Notes: a model not told the origin generated them from the sequence alone. Counted from the first letter of the stretch, positions 24,712-33,893 are shown. The stretch: 64,000 nt of DNA from Nitrososphaerota archaeon (GCA_023379805.1 JAMCPI010000002.1:1-64000), one strand, 5' to 3'. A program made the numbers and translations.

Positions 24712-26979
24712 ATGAGAGGGCACTATTTGGCTAAGGATCCTGTCTGTGGAATGTTCGTCGTAGAGTCAGAGCAGGCGCTGAAGGCTGAAGTGAGAGGAAC
24801 CACCTACTACTTCTGCAGCAAATCCTGTCTTGAGACCTTTACACGACCAGAAAAGGAAATGCATGACCTGAAGATATACACCGCTTTAAGCTTCATACTC
24901 GGCGTCCCCGCCTTAATCTTCTCATGGGTGATGCTTCCTCTAGGAGCTATTCCGCAGAACCTTCTGCTCTTCTTCCTAGCTACGCCTGTCCAGTTCATCG
25001 CAGGCTTCAGGTTCTACCAAGGAATGTACCACGCAATTAAAGCTAGATCCGCCAACATGGATACTCTCATCGCTATAGGCACCTCGGCGGCTTGGGGTTA
25101 CAGCGCCCTCGTCACTTTCCTCCCAAGCTTCTTCGTCACCCAAGAGGTCTATTATGACACAGCGGCTCTTATCATCGCCTTCATCTCGCTTGGGAAGCTG
25201 CTAGAACATTATGTGAAGGGCCGCGCCTCCGATGCTGTCCGGAAGCTCCTCGGGCTTCAGCCGAAAATGGCTACGGTCATCCGTGGCGGTGAGGAGGTTG
25301 AGATTCCTGTGGAAGAGGTCAATGTCGGGGATACTGTGGTTGTTAAGCCCGGCGCAAAGATTCCAGTTGACGGAGTCGTGGTCGAGGGGCATTCAACTAT
25401 CGACGAATCGATGATTACCGGTGAGAGCATTCCTGTTGAGAAGACTGTTGGAGCCCAAGTTATTGGGGCTACGATTAACAAGACAGGGTCGCTTACCTTC
25501 ACCGCTTCGAAGGTCGGTGCGGATACGACACTGGCTCAGATCGTGAAGCTTGTCGAGGAGGCTCAGGCTACTCGTGCGCCGATTGAGCGTATTGCAGATA
25601 AGGTTTCCTCATTCTTCGTTCCGCTAGTTGTGCTGGTAGCTCTCGGATCCTTCCTAGGGTGGCTTTTTATCGCGGGCGCACCCTTTACTCACGCCTTTAC
25701 TGCTTTTATTGCAGTTCTGATAATTGCCTGTCCCTGTGCACTCGGGTTAGCTACTCCGGCTGCAATCGTAGTCGGTACAGGCAAAGGTGCTGAAAACGGT
25801 ATTCTGCTGAAGGGCGGTGAGCAGCTTGAGAAGGCCTATCAGGTTGACACTATTGTTTTCGACAAAACTGGTACCCTCACAAAAGGTGAACCCTCGGTTA
25901 CAGATCTGGTTTCACTCAACAATGTGAGCGATGATGAGATTATTCGTCTAGCCGCTAGTGCTGAGAAGAGTTCTGAGCATCCCTTAGCTGAAGCGGTTAT
26001 TCGCTACGGTAAGGCGCGAGGCGTCAAGATAGGTAAGCCCGCTGAGTTTGAGGCTGTTTCAGGACAAGGCGTCAAAGTGATCTTGGAGAAACGTCAGGTA
26101 CTTCTAGGAAACCGCAGAATGATGTCTGAAGCAAATATCAATCTGCAGCCGTTTGAAGAAGAAATCTCCTCCTTAGAAGGTGAAGGTAAGACCGTTATGA
26201 TTGAGGCGGTTGATGGTCATCCGATCGGGCTGATCGCCGTGGCTGATACTGTGAAGGCGTCGTCCAAAGAGGCTATTGAAGAGTTGAAGAAGATGGGCAT
26301 CGAGGTGGTCATGCTGACCGGAGATAACGAGAAGACCGCGATGGCTATTGCGCAGCAGGTTGGTGTCAGCAGAGTGATCGCTAACGTTCTTCCAGCTGAT
26401 AAAGCCAACGTCATTAAGGGTCTTCAGGAGGAAGGCAAAGTCGTTGCGATGGTGGGAGACGGGATCAATGATGCTCCTGCTCTCGCACAGGCTGATGCAG
26501 GCATTGCAATTGGGAGCGGAACAGATGTTGCTGTCGAGACCGGAGGCATCGTCTTAATCAAAGACGATCTAAGGGATGTGGCTACAGCTATTAAGCTGAG
26601 TCAGTCGACGATGAGCAAGATAAAGCAGAACCTCTTCTGGGCCTTCATCTATAACGTTGGGCTGATCCCTGTGGCTGCAACCGGCTTCATGAACCCTATT
26701 TTAGCGGCGGTCGCGATGGCTCTTAGCTCAGTCACAGTTGTCACCAACTCTTTGACGCTGAGGCGGTTCAACCCTAAACGCTGGAAGGGACACCTATCGC
26801 ACAAAACTAGGAGGATTAAGGAGGTGAATGAGGAGAGAATGGCAGTCGACCCCGTCTGCAAGATGACGGTAAAAGAAAGCCCTAAAGCCATACAATCAAA
26901 CTACAAGGGAAAGACGTACTACTTCTGTAACCCTGGCTGCAAGGCTGAGTTTGACAAGAACCCGGGTAAATACGCGTAA
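24712..26979 (+). CDS. copA: copper-exporting P1B-type ATPase with N- and C-terminal YHS/TRASH metal domains
   Basis: A 755-residue pump that exports Cu(I) across the cytoplasmic membrane using ATP. It starts with a YHS/TRASH domain (DPVCGMFV...[12 protein letters not shown], 1-45). Eight membrane segments include the transport motif CPC in [15 protein letters not shown] (about 340-354). The actuator TGES is near 235, the phosphorylated Asp384 is in DKTGTLT, the HP motif is SSEHPLAEA, and [12 protein letters not shown] is near 583. A second YHS domain closes the protein (DPVCKMTV...[12 protein letters not shown], from about 710). The usual ferredoxin-like CxxC heavy-metal domain is absent. 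The divergent regulator supports a copper role. Confidence 0.95.
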   Translation: MRGHYLAKDPVCGMFVVESEQALKAEVRGTTYYFCSKSCLETFTRPEKEMHDLKIYTALSFILGVPALIFSWVMLPLGAIPQNLLLFFLATPVQFIAGFRFYQGMYHAIKARSANMDTLIAIGTSAAWGYSALVTFLPSFFVTQEVYYDTAALIIAFISLGKLLEHYVKGRASDAVRKLLGLQPKMATVIRGGEEVEIPVEEVNVGDTVVVKPGAKIPVDGVVVEGHSTIDESMITGESIPVEKTVGAQVIGATINKTGSLTFTASKVGADTTLAQIVKLVEEAQATRAPIERIADKVSSFFVPLVVLVALGSFLGWLFIAGAPFTHAFTAFIAVLIIACPCALGLATPAAIVVGTGKGAENGILLKGGEQLEKAYQVDTIVFDKTGTLTKGEPSVTDLVSLNNVSDDEIIRLAASAEKSSEHPLAEAVIRYGKARGVKIGKPAEFEAVSGQGVKVILEKRQVLLGNRRMMSEANINLQPFEEEISSLEGEGKTVMIEAVDGHPIGLIAVADTVKASSKEAIEELKKMGIEVVMLTGDNEKTAMAIAQQVGVSRVIANVLPADKANVIKGLQEEGKVVAMVGDGINDAPALAQADAGIAIGSGTDVAVETGGIVLIKDDLRDVATAIKLSQSTMSKIKQNLFWAFIYNVGLIPVAATGFMNPILAAVAMALSSVTVVTNSLTLRRFNPKRWKGHLSHKTRRIKEVNEERMAVDPVCKMTVKESPKAIQSNYKGKTYYFCNPGCKAEFDKNPGKYA

Positions 26980-27021
26980 AAGGTCTCAATCAATTAACCA
27001 ACCAAGGTTAACTGCACGACG

Positions 27022-27055
27022 CCGCTTACGCGGAGCCTGGGCTCCCGTATTTTCT
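27022..27055 (+). terminator. possible terminator after copA
   Basis: Two small GC-rich dyads (CCGC/GCGG and GGAGCC-TG-GGCTCC) are followed by CGTATTTTC about 40-75 nt after the copA stop. The T-run is short, so termination strength is uncertain. They lie in the convergent spacer before the PLD-like gene. Confidence 0.35.
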
Positions 27056-27125
27056 ACATTGCTCTATTGTTTTGTTTTCCTCTTTCTTCTTTAGTTTAGC
27101 TAGAAGAGTTTGTTTGTTCGGTCGG

Positions 27126-27860
27126 TTAGAGGTCGACCTTCAGGGCGGGTTTTGGAGTTATGTTGAGGGAGTCGATTCGTTTCAGCTCGCCGACGGGTAT
27201 CTGCAACTCTCGTGAGACCGGTTCGAAGTCCAGTTCAGGTTTGATCCGTTTCATCTCTTGAATAATTTCTTTTACGTATTCTTCGTAGGTGGCGGTGAAC
27301 TTGTTGTTTGCGCATTGATCGTAATGTTCCCTTATGATGGCGGAGATGCCGATAGATGGTACTCGATACCCCTTTTTAGTAGGTTCGTTCTCTCCGACCT
27401 TCTCAGGAAGGCCTATGAGGACGAAGCGGTCGTCTACCACCATGTAACGGGCGTCGTTTACAAGGGCGCAGTTGTTGTAGAAGACCTCTGCACCGGCTTG
27501 GCTGTACCTGTATCCGATGTGGAGTCGATCTGTGAACTTCGGTATCAGGAATCTGATTTTGACTCCCTCCTTCGTGAGGTCTCGAATATGTTTCACGATC
27601 GTATCAATCATCTCTCCCTCATCATCACCATCCGGTGGGCTTCCTGTGACGCAACCGAAAATTGATCTCTTGGCGTCATGGTAGCTGCGGATAACCTCGT
27701 TAAAGTACTCCTGTCTTGTTAGAACCTTTGTAGCGCGTCCAACCTCCTTGATGAGGTCTCGACGTCCCTTTTCCTCTCTGAGGTTCATTACAAGCAGGAT
27801 TACTGTGACTATCAGTAGGAACAACTCTACAAGCAGCAGACTGAACTCTACTGTAATCAC
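27126..27860 (-). CDS. membrane-anchored phospholipase D-like protein
   Basis: A 244-residue protein with one N-terminal transmembrane helix (FSLLLVELFLLIVTVILLVM). A cytosolic domain follows, resembling the PLD fold: KRSIFGCVTG, a strand IRFLIPKF, and ARYMVVDDRFVLIGLPEK in the place of the HxK motif. The histidine of HxKxxxxD is not obvious (RYMVVDDRF), so it is probably an inactive PLD-like sensor or scaffold. It is divergent from the HtrA protease, with about 100 bp between their starts. Confidence 0.65.
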   Translation of the reverse strand: MITVEFSLLLVELFLLIVTVILLVMNLREEKGRRDLIKEVGRATKVLTRQEYFNEVIRSYHDAKRSIFGCVTGSPPDGDDEGEMIDTIVKHIRDLTKEGVKIRFLIPKFTDRLHIGYRYSQAGAEVFYNNCALVNDARYMVVDDRFVLIGLPEKVGENEPTKKGYRVPSIGISAIIREHYDQCANNKFTATYEEYVKEIIQEMKRIKPELDFEPVSRELQIPVGELKRIDSLNITPKPALKVDL

Positions 27861-27963
27861 AATCGTTAAGACACCGGTTTACCTAAAAAGCATTCCCCGA
27901 TTTCTGCTTAAGCTGCGAAACCCTTTTCTTTCTAAAACACATTCTGTACAAAATAGACTTAGT

Positions 27964-29145
27964 ATGGTCTCTAAAGGTCTTCTTGCACTAATAGTTATTC
28001 TCGTTATAATTCTTGCAGTAGGCTTTCTGCTCGGCCCTAGTGTTCTCAAGATGCCAGGTGGAACCCCCTTGATTGGAGGCAGCAACAGTAGCGTAACCAC
28101 TGTTTCATCGACTCAATCGGTTACTGTGACTACAGTTGTTGCCACTACGACTGTGACAACAACTTTGAGTGGAGAAGGCTCTATGACTCCTGTTGACCTG
28201 TTCAAGAAGGTTGAGGGCTCAGTGGTAGCTGTACTTGTGACCCTTCCAAACGGGTCAGCCCAAGGATCCGGCTTCGTTTACGATGATCAGGGACATATCG
28301 TCACCAATAATCATGTTGTGGATAGCGCGCAGAGCATTTCAGTAGCTTTCCTCGACGGCACCTCTGTATCCGCCAAGATCGTAGGAACCGATGTGTACGG
28401 CGATTTAGCTGTCATAAGTATACCTGATCAGACGCATTCTTTGAAACCTGTACCCTTAGGTGACTCCAGCTCGCTTCAGGTCGGTCAGCAGGTCGCGGCG
28501 ATAGGTAACCCGTTCGGTCTCAGCGGCTCAATGAGCCTAGGTATAGTTAGTCAGCTCGGCAGAAGCACTACCGGCACCGGCGGATATTTGTTGATTGATC
28601 TTGTTCAGACTGATGCGGCTGTTAATCCTGGGAACTCAGGTGGCCCGTTGCTCAATATGCAGGGACAAGTTATCGGCGTCAATACTATGATCTTCACTCA
28701 GTCGGGTGCTTCGGAAGGCGTTGGCCTAGCTATTCCTTCGAACACTGTTAAGCGCATTGCGGACTCGCTTATCAAGACCGGTGTATACAAGCATCCATGG
28801 GTTGGTATTCAGGGCTTGGACATAACTCCCGATGTGGCTAAGGCGATGAGCCTGTCTGAGGCGAAGGGCTTCTTAGTTCTCTCAGTGTTGCCGAACAGTC
28901 CTGCTGCGAAGGCTGGGCTTAAAGGAAGCGACAGGCAGGTGACTGTTAACGGGCAGAGTATTCCTGTAGGTGGAGATGTAATCGTCGGCATCGACAATAT
29001 TACCACTCGGGATCTGAATGACCTTCTTCTCTACACTGAGCGTAACAAGAGCCCCGGCGATACAATAACTTTGAAGATTATCCGCGACGGCAAAGAAATG
29101 TCGGTTAACATAGTGCTAGGCGAAAGACCTCAGCCCACAGGGTAA
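27964..29145 (+). CDS. HtrA/Deg-type serine protease with PDZ domain
   Basis: From the ATG at 27964 the protein has 393 residues. An N-terminal membrane anchor (LLALIVILVIILAVGFLLGP) is followed by a Ser/Thr-rich linker (TTVSSTQSVTVTTVVATTTV) and a trypsin-like domain with His117 (TNNHVV), Asp147 (YGDLAVI) and Ser225 (GNSGGPL). One C-terminal PDZ domain follows (about 295-390). The protease faces the outside and handles misfolded envelope proteins. A longer frame from 27748 overlaps the divergent PLD-like gene and adds a basic non-homologous lead, so I prefer the later start. Confidence 0.92.
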   Translation: MVSKGLLALIVILVIILAVGFLLGPSVLKMPGGTPLIGGSNSSVTTVSSTQSVTVTTVVATTTVTTTLSGEGSMTPVDLFKKVEGSVVAVLVTLPNGSAQGSGFVYDDQGHIVTNNHVVDSAQSISVAFLDGTSVSAKIVGTDVYGDLAVISIPDQTHSLKPVPLGDSSSLQVGQQVAAIGNPFGLSGSMSLGIVSQLGRSTTGTGGYLLIDLVQTDAAVNPGNSGGPLLNMQGQVIGVNTMIFTQSGASEGVGLAIPSNTVKRIADSLIKTGVYKHPWVGIQGLDITPDVAKAMSLSEAKGFLVLSVLPNSPAAKAGLKGSDRQVTVNGQSIPVGGDVIVGIDNITTRDLNDLLLYTERNKSPGDTITLKIIRDGKEMSVNIVLGERPQPTG

Positions 29146-29237
29146 GTGAATAGCGTCAACTTGTAGCGGTTACACACGTTAGGTTAGTAACATTAGTGGA
29201 GAACAGTTTATTAGCGGCTGAATTGTGGGTATAACTG

Positions 29238-29933
29238 ATGTTCGAAGAGCCCTCCGATGAGGAGTATCGTATACTTGATCTTCTAGGTAATGAAACTCGG
29301 CGCAGGATTCTTCTACTACTTGCTCAGGAGCCCCGCTACTTTATCCAGCTTTCCCGGGATCTCGGGATAAGTCAGCAGGCGATTCTGAAGCATCTTGAGC
29401 TCCTTGAGAGAGCCGGTTTCGTCAGCCCGTATAGTGCGAAGAGCGATCTTCCGGCGCCGAAGAGGAAGTACTACCGGTTGAACCGCTCCATCTACATGTC
29501 GATTGGAATTACTGAGGACGACGTCAGCATTAGGTTGAGAGACATCGCCCCTAATCAGGATGAGGCGAAGCGCAGTTTCAAAGACGCGGCGCCCCCTGAG
29601 ACGATTGATGAGTCTGACGGGGGCGATCAGGAGTTAAGTGATTTTTTGCGGTCTTCACGTGATATGCTCAAGAGGCTCGATGAGCGGGTTGGTGAGCTGG
29701 AGCGACATAAAGTTTCGCTTTTGAAGCTTAGACAGACTGTGATGAGACGTGTTCACGATGCTGTTAGATCTAACTTTGAGGACCCTCTTGAGCGAAGCAT
29801 CTTGTATTCATTCGTGACCTCGGATGATGCTTTGGATATAGCGTCGCTTTCGGAGCGTTTGAATGTGCGGGAGAGAGAGGTTGAGCGGTCTTTAGAGGAG
29901 CTTAGGCGGCGTCTCGCCCTGTCTCTGGATTAG
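29238..29933 (+). CDS. ArsR-family HTH regulator with C-terminal coiled coil
   Basis: A 231-residue protein. Residues 8-85 are a winged helix of ArsR type (LLGNETRRRILLLLAQEPRYF then IQLSRDLGISQQAILKHLEL). The second half is a Glu/Arg-rich coiled coil (DMLKRLDERVGELERHKVSLLKLR) ending in another helix-turn-helix-like segment (ALDIASLSERLNVREREVERSL). The gene is followed by the Hsp20 unit on the same strand, which it may regulate. The inducer is unknown, and no metal-binding cysteines are present. Confidence 0.82.
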   Translation: MFEEPSDEEYRILDLLGNETRRRILLLLAQEPRYFIQLSRDLGISQQAILKHLELLERAGFVSPYSAKSDLPAPKRKYYRLNRSIYMSIGITEDDVSIRLRDIAPNQDEAKRSFKDAAPPETIDESDGGDQELSDFLRSSRDMLKRLDERVGELERHKVSLLKLRQTVMRRVHDAVRSNFEDPLERSILYSFVTSDDALDIASLSERLNVREREVERSLEELRRRLALSLD

Positions 29934-29983
29934 TAGTGCACAACATATAAATACCTAAGGTTACTAACTAAAGGTGACTAACC

Positions 29984-30073
29984 ATGACGTGTGAGAATCC
30001 GAAGAACAGTAGCTCGGTTAAAATATCGGGAAGCCACTCTCATTCTCCTAATCAACAGAGGTTGATGGAGTAA
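29984..30073 (+). CDS. short open frame heading the second hsp20 transcript
   Basis: A 29-residue frame (MTCENPKNSSSVKISGSHSH...) ends in TAA immediately before the hsp20 ATG (TAAATG). A TATA box CATATAAATA lies about 35 nt upstream, so the ATG would be near the transcript start. It may act as a leader peptide that couples translation to Hsp20. The Ser/His-rich sequence is not recognised, and the frame could be fortuitous. Confidence 0.33.
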   Translation: MTCENPKNSSSVKISGSHSHSPNQQRLME

Positions 30074-30667
30074 ATGTCCGAAGATTTTCCAGGACGGCCA
30101 CGTAGAAGACGTCTCCCATTCTTCTCACCCTTCGACAGAGAACTGGAGGATTATTTCGAAGAGATGGACAGGTACTTTGAAGAAGCGTTCAGAGACATTC
30201 AAGAAAACGTGCCGAAAGACCTCGTCAGAGAACGTGAGCTCCCCGGCGGAGGCAAAGTCCGTGAAATGGGTCCCTTCGTCTACGGGTACTCGGTTACAGT
30301 CGGGCCTGACGGCAAACCAGTGGTTCGTGAATTCGGGAACATCAAGCCTTCTCTACTAGGAAAAGAACCACCTATTGAGCTAAGCGAGAAGCGTGAACCA
30401 CTAGTAGATGTCTTAGACGAAAAGGATCAGGTAAGGATCATCGCAGAGCTGCCTGGCGTCGAGAAGGAGAACATAAATCTGCATCTCGAAGACAAATCAC
30501 TAGTAATCTCAGTAGAAACGCCGAGGAAGTACTACAAGAAGGTCGAATTGCCCACCGAGGTTAAAGCAGAGAGCATCAAAGCCAACTACAAGAACGGGAT
30601 ACTAGAGATCTCGATCAAGAAAACCGGCGCCGAAAAGCCTCGAGGCCAAAAAATCAAAATAGAGTAA
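30074..30667 (+). CDS. hsp20: small heat shock protein, Hsp20 family, long N-terminal form
   Basis: A 197-residue chaperone. The N-terminal 100 residues hold the archaeal-type segment FEEMDRYFEEAFRDIQENVP plus a Gly/Pro linker (GPFVYGYSVTVGPDGKPVVREFGN). The C-terminal alpha-crystallin domain follows (EPLVDVLDEKDQVRIIAELPG, VELPTEVKAESIKANYKNGI, LEISIKK). This variant differs in the N-terminal arm from the Hsp20 at 20.5 kb, so the two may form different oligomers. It is preceded by the ArsR-type regulator and a short leader frame. Confidence 0.93.
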   Translation: MSEDFPGRPRRRRLPFFSPFDRELEDYFEEMDRYFEEAFRDIQENVPKDLVRERELPGGGKVREMGPFVYGYSVTVGPDGKPVVREFGNIKPSLLGKEPPIELSEKREPLVDVLDEKDQVRIIAELPGVEKENINLHLEDKSLVISVETPRKYYKKVELPTEVKAESIKANYKNGILEISIKKTGAEKPRGQKIKIE

Positions 30668-30734
30668 AGCGAGCAACAGATTCCCTTAGATACCTTTTTT
30701 CTTTCTCTTCTTATTCTAAGATTAATTGTAGAAG

Positions 30735-30849
30735 AGCCTCGGCCGGGATTTGGACCCGGGACCCCCACCTCTCTGTATCTGTTGATCGATCTACCAAGGT
30801 GGTGCTCTACCAGGCTGAGCTCTCTCTCCTCGATATGAGGTACCGAGGC
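30735..30849 (-). tRNA. tRNA-Thr(GGT) with two introns, one non-canonical
   Basis: The acceptor stem is GCCTCGG/CCGAGGC with T73, and the T arm is CCGGG-TCCAAAT-CCCGG. The anticodon stem is CCACC/GGTGG with the loop TTGGTA-A after removal of 21 nt at 30771-30791 (canonical position 37/38), giving anticodon GGT. A second insert of about 20 nt (30821-30840) separates TA (positions 8-9) from the D stem GCTC-AGCCTGGTA-GAGC, and it can form its own hairpin (CCTC-ATATC-GAGG). Its exact ends may shift slightly because of repeated GA. The T-loop TCC instead of TTC is slightly unusual. Confidence 0.85.
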
Positions 30850-30955
30850 ACGATCCGAGGCTGTTACGCCATCTTTTAGGTCAGCTATTAACCTTTACGT
30901 TAACTCATCTCTGAAAGGATTAATTTAATTAGGTTCTTTTTCGGTCAGGTTCTCC

Positions 30956-31052
30956 GGGGTCGTAGTCGAGCATGGTCTAAGATGCATGGCTCGGGTACCC
31001 TTTAGCGGTTCGAGATCCCATGTGAACGTGGGTTCAAATCCCACCGACCCCA
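30956..31052 (+). tRNA. tRNA-Pro(CGG) with canonical intron
   Basis: The acceptor stem is GGGGTCG/CGACCCC with A73, and the T arm GTGGG-TTCAAAT-CCCAC. The anticodon stem CATGG/CCATG encloses C-T-CGG-G and, after removal of 21 nt (30996-31016) at 37/38, C38. U33, G36-G37 and the overall loop CTCGGGC fit tRNA-Pro with anticodon CGG. The D stem is weak (G-T, T-A, C-G, G.A), which is tolerated. It lies 106 bp from the divergent tRNA-Thr. The isoacceptor is the least certain part. Confidence 0.78.
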
Positions 31053-31117
31053 TTACAGTTAACTGGTTTTCCCAGTGTTTTTTGTGGATGTTACCACATC
31101 TCTATTATTGAGATAAA

Positions 31118-31272
31118 CTTATATTTAATGAGGTTAACAAGGCTTTGAGCTTCACTACATGTCATGTGCCGTGGAGGTGGGGTTGTGGCGGCTCACAACA
31201 GGCTGGTCAGTATATTCCCCACGGGTGCAGGAGCCACATGCTTGCACCTAAGTTTTGGCATGGACTATGTTG
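31118..31272 (+). ncRNA. putative structured RNA with its own promoter
   Basis: A TATA box TTATATTTAA at about 31119-31128 is followed, about 25 nt later, by a region that folds into a compact three-way structure. An outer stem GTGCC(31166-31170)/GGCAT(31257-31261) is supported by flanking ACAT/ATGT. It encloses GTGGGG(31177)/CCCCAC(31217), which carries an inner hairpin TTGTG-GCGGCT-CACAA, next to the hairpin GGTGCA(31224)/TGCACC(31243). No reading frame of note is present. It is convergent with an HTH regulator, with CTCAG-TTTTT-CTGAG just beyond. It resembles no RNA family I can name. Pairing is seen directly; transcription is inferred. Confidence 0.48.
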
Positions 31273-31313
31273 TTTATTCACGCTTGATCTCAGTTTTTCT
31301 GAGGGTCGATTTC

Positions 31314-31715
31314 TTAGGAGGTGTCGCAGACGTCGCAGGCTGAGAGGTCTAGTTGGGGTTCGAACTGTTTGTGGACGTTGCATAGGAGTCTGTGTCTTCT
31401 GATGTAGAGGAGGGCTTCAGTGAATTTTGTGGCTACTGCTCTTCGATTGACTTCTTTCTGTGCGAGCATCAACGCGATTTCTGTGATGGTTTTTCTTACC
31501 TCTTCCTCCTGCACTGAGTCTTTGGCGCCGAAGCCTCGTTTATCACGTAGATAGTAACTTACTGCCGTCTGAGTTACTCCTAGTAGATCAGCTATCTGGG
31601 TTTGTGTCATCCCATGCTTCTCCATCAGCTCTTTGGCTATACTCGCCCGTAACGCGGGGAGGGCCGATTTTACAGCTAGTTCTTCAGGTAAAAGTTTCGG
31701 TGTTGCTTCGTTCAT
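31314..31715 (-). CDS. XRE-like HTH transcriptional regulator (ThiR-like N-terminal module)
   Basis: A 133-residue protein from the ATG at 31715. The HTH (MEKHGMTQTQIADLLGVTQT then AVSYYLRDKRG) and the following helix plus CNVHKQFEPQLDLSACDVC cysteine segment match the first half of the ThiR protein at 13.3 kb, but the ThiN sensor domain is missing. This is the stand-alone COG2522-type regulator of archaea. A TATA-like AGATATATATT lies about 30 nt upstream of this start. A longer frame from 31784 would include the promoter. The target genes are unknown. Confidence 0.82.
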   Translation of the reverse strand: MNEATPKLLPEELAVKSALPALRASIAKELMEKHGMTQTQIADLLGVTQTAVSYYLRDKRGFGAKDSVQEEEVRKTITEIALMLAQKEVNRRAVATKFTEALLYIRRHRLLCNVHKQFEPQLDLSACDVCDTS

Positions 31716-31911
31716 GGCCTCATGGTAGAGGCGATAGAGCTGGAATATATATCTAACTCTGTTGAAACTGGATCGATCAAGCAATCACCGGAACTGCCAG
31801 AGCAATGAACTATGTTGCTCTGTTAAACAAGATCTGCTTTTGATGGATTCGGTGGGACAGCTGAATATATCTTAGCGAAGCCATCTACTTCTCAGGTGTC
31901 TATGGACAGAG

Positions 31912-32085
31912 ATGGATGAGTACTTCTGCCTTGAATGTAACCTTCAGTATAAGGATGAACCGGGCCCACAGAACTCTCCGACCTACCGGTTACTGAAATG
32001 CCCGAACTGCGGACACCGGCTCGGCGTATTGAAGAAGCTACCGTTAAGGGAAGAGGATGTTAGAGAGGAAGACGAGATATTCTGA
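31912..32085 (+). CDS. zinc-ribbon protein
   Basis: A 57-residue protein with knuckles C-x2-C (YFCLECNLQY) and C-x2-C (LKCPNCGHRLG) and an acidic C-terminal tail (REEDVREEDEIF). The length and layout resemble small RNA polymerase subunit P- or ribosome-associated ribbons, but it lacks a diagnostic motif. It ends about 95 bp before the ACT-domain gene on the same strand, with a separate TATA element between. Confidence 0.7.
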   Translation: MDEYFCLECNLQYKDEPGPQNSPTYRLLKCPNCGHRLGVLKKLPLREEDVREEDEIF

Positions 32086-32180
32086 CCGGCTCACAACTAA
32101 TCATATGCAGATAATTGCTTCCGAAGAGAAGGGAACATTTAAGCGGTGCCCGGGGCATCTTGGCGGAAGAGGGTGAGCTT

Positions 32181-32480
32181 GTGAAGAAATCGACGACTAC
32201 GGTGGGCGATGAGCGGATAATCGTCACCGCGCTTGGGCGTGACCGCGTAGGTATTGTTGCAGGGATATCGGCGGTTCTAGCTGAGCATAATGCCAACATC
32301 ATAGAGCTTACCTCGGCTGAGATGGGCGGCTCCTTCGTTATGGTTATGCTGATAGATATCTCAAAGGCTAATTTGAAGATGGCTGATCTGCAGAACGTGC
32401 TCAAACAGAAGGGTGAGGAGCTAGGCGTCCAAGTTACAGCGCAGCATGAAGACGTCTTTCGATACATGCACCGCATCTAG
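32181..32480 (+). CDS. ACT domain protein, UPF0237 family
   Basis: From the GTG at 32181 the 99-residue protein contains one ACT domain, IIVTALGRDRVGIVAGISAVLAEHNANIIEL through FVMVMLIDIS. ACT domains bind amino acids or other small ligands. UPF0237 proteins are regularly encoded beside UPF0210, as here (30 bp gap). A TATA-like CATTTAAGC about 35 nt upstream supports this start rather than one at 32115. The ligand and role are unknown. Confidence 0.85.
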   Translation: MKKSTTTVGDERIIVTALGRDRVGIVAGISAVLAEHNANIIELTSAEMGGSFVMVMLIDISKANLKMADLQNVLKQKGEELGVQVTAQHEDVFRYMHRI

Positions 32481-32510
32481 TGCAAAGAAGGGGAGAGGTG
32501 TAGTCAGTGT

Positions 32511-33893
32511 TTGTTCTCTAAGGATGAAGTCGTTGAAACGTTTGAGATGATTCATCTCAACAAGCTAAACATCCGCACCGTTACGCTCGGCATCAATCTG
32601 CTTGACTGCGTCGACCGAGATTACGACGCTATGAAGTCCCGCATCTACTCAAAGGTAACCACAGTGGCTGAGCATCTGCTCGACGAAGCTAAAGATGTTG
32701 AGTACAGATACGGGATACCCATCGTAAACAAACGGCTCTCAGTTACACCTGTAGCGCTTCTACTCGAATCCGCTGTCGCTGGACTAACCCCTGATGAGGC
32801 TGTGTCACGCGCAATCGGCATCGCTGAAACGTTGAACCGCGCCGCTGAAAAGGTCGGGGTGGATTACCTCGGAGGATACGGCGCTATAGTCCAGAAAGGC
32901 TGGACAGGCGGCGATATCGCTCTCATCAACTCTATCCCCAAAGCTCTGAGCTCTACTGAACGAGTCTGCTCCTGCGTAAACATAGCTGAGAGCAGAACCG
33001 GAATCAATGTTGACGCGGCGTTGAAGATGGGCGAAGTCATCCATGAGACCGCTGAGCTGACTAAGAGCAGAAACGGCGTCGGCTGCGCCAAACTCGGCGT
33101 CTACATTAATGCGCCACCCGACACACCTTTCATGCCCGGTGCTTACCACGGGGTCGGAGAGGCTGAGGCGACCCTTAACGTCGGAATCAGCGGACCAGGT
33201 GTAATTCGAGTGATTGTGGAGAAGAGTGAAGATCTCGATTTCAGGGCTTTGGCTGAGAAGATTAAGCGAGCCTCCTTCAAGATTACGCGTGTAGGGGAGC
33301 TGATTGGCCGCGAGGTTGCGAAGCGGTTGAACGCAAAGTTCGGTATAGTTGATCTCTCTCTTGCTCCTACACCCGCTGAAGGTGAGAGCATTGCAAACAT
33401 TATCGAGGCAATGGGCATTGATTACTGCGGAGCGCCTGGCTCTACAGCGGCTCTGGCCTTGCTGACTGATGCTGTGAAGAAGGGTGGAAGCATGGCCACC
33501 TCGTTTGTCGGCGGCATGAGCGGAGCATTCATCCCTGTCAGCGAAGACTCGGGGATGGTTGAAGCGGCTGAGAAGGGCGCTTTATCGATTGAGAAGCTCG
33601 AGGCAATGACCTCGGTCTGCTCAGTAGGGCTCGACATGGTGACGATACCGGGAGATACATCTGTAGAGACAATTGCCGCCATCATCTTAGACGAAATGGC
33701 CATTGGAATGATTAACAACAAACCGCTGGGCGTCCGCATAATACCGGTACCGGGTAAGAAAGCAGGTGATCACGTGGACTTCGGAGGTCTCCTAGGTTCA
33801 AGCGTAGTTATGCCTGTTAACAGATTCAGCTCAGCGAGATTCGTGAGACGAGGCGGTCAAATCCCGTCGCCCATACGTAGCCTCACAGGTTGA
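32511..33893 (+). CDS. UPF0210 (PFL-like) family protein
   Basis: A 460-residue soluble protein with TTG start. It opens DEVVETFEMIHLNKLNIRTVTLGINLLDC and contains GISGPGVIRVIVEKSEDLDFR, DLSLAPTPAEGESIANIIEAMG and FVGGMSGAFIPVSEDSGMVEAA, which define UPF0210/DUF711. The fold has resemblance to pyruvate formate-lyase-like proteins, but the glycyl-radical site is not evident. It is cotranscribed with an ACT-domain protein, implying ligand control. Its reaction is not established. Confidence 0.9.
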   Translation: MFSKDEVVETFEMIHLNKLNIRTVTLGINLLDCVDRDYDAMKSRIYSKVTTVAEHLLDEAKDVEYRYGIPIVNKRLSVTPVALLLESAVAGLTPDEAVSRAIGIAETLNRAAEKVGVDYLGGYGAIVQKGWTGGDIALINSIPKALSSTERVCSCVNIAESRTGINVDAALKMGEVIHETAELTKSRNGVGCAKLGVYINAPPDTPFMPGAYHGVGEAEATLNVGISGPGVIRVIVEKSEDLDFRALAEKIKRASFKITRVGELIGREVAKRLNAKFGIVDLSLAPTPAEGESIANIIEAMGIDYCGAPGSTAALALLTDAVKKGGSMATSFVGGMSGAFIPVSEDSGMVEAAEKGALSIEKLEAMTSVCSVGLDMVTIPGDTSVETIAAIILDEMAIGMINNKPLGVRIIPVPGKKAGDHVDFGGLLGSSVVMPVNRFSSARFVRRGGQIPSPIRSLTG

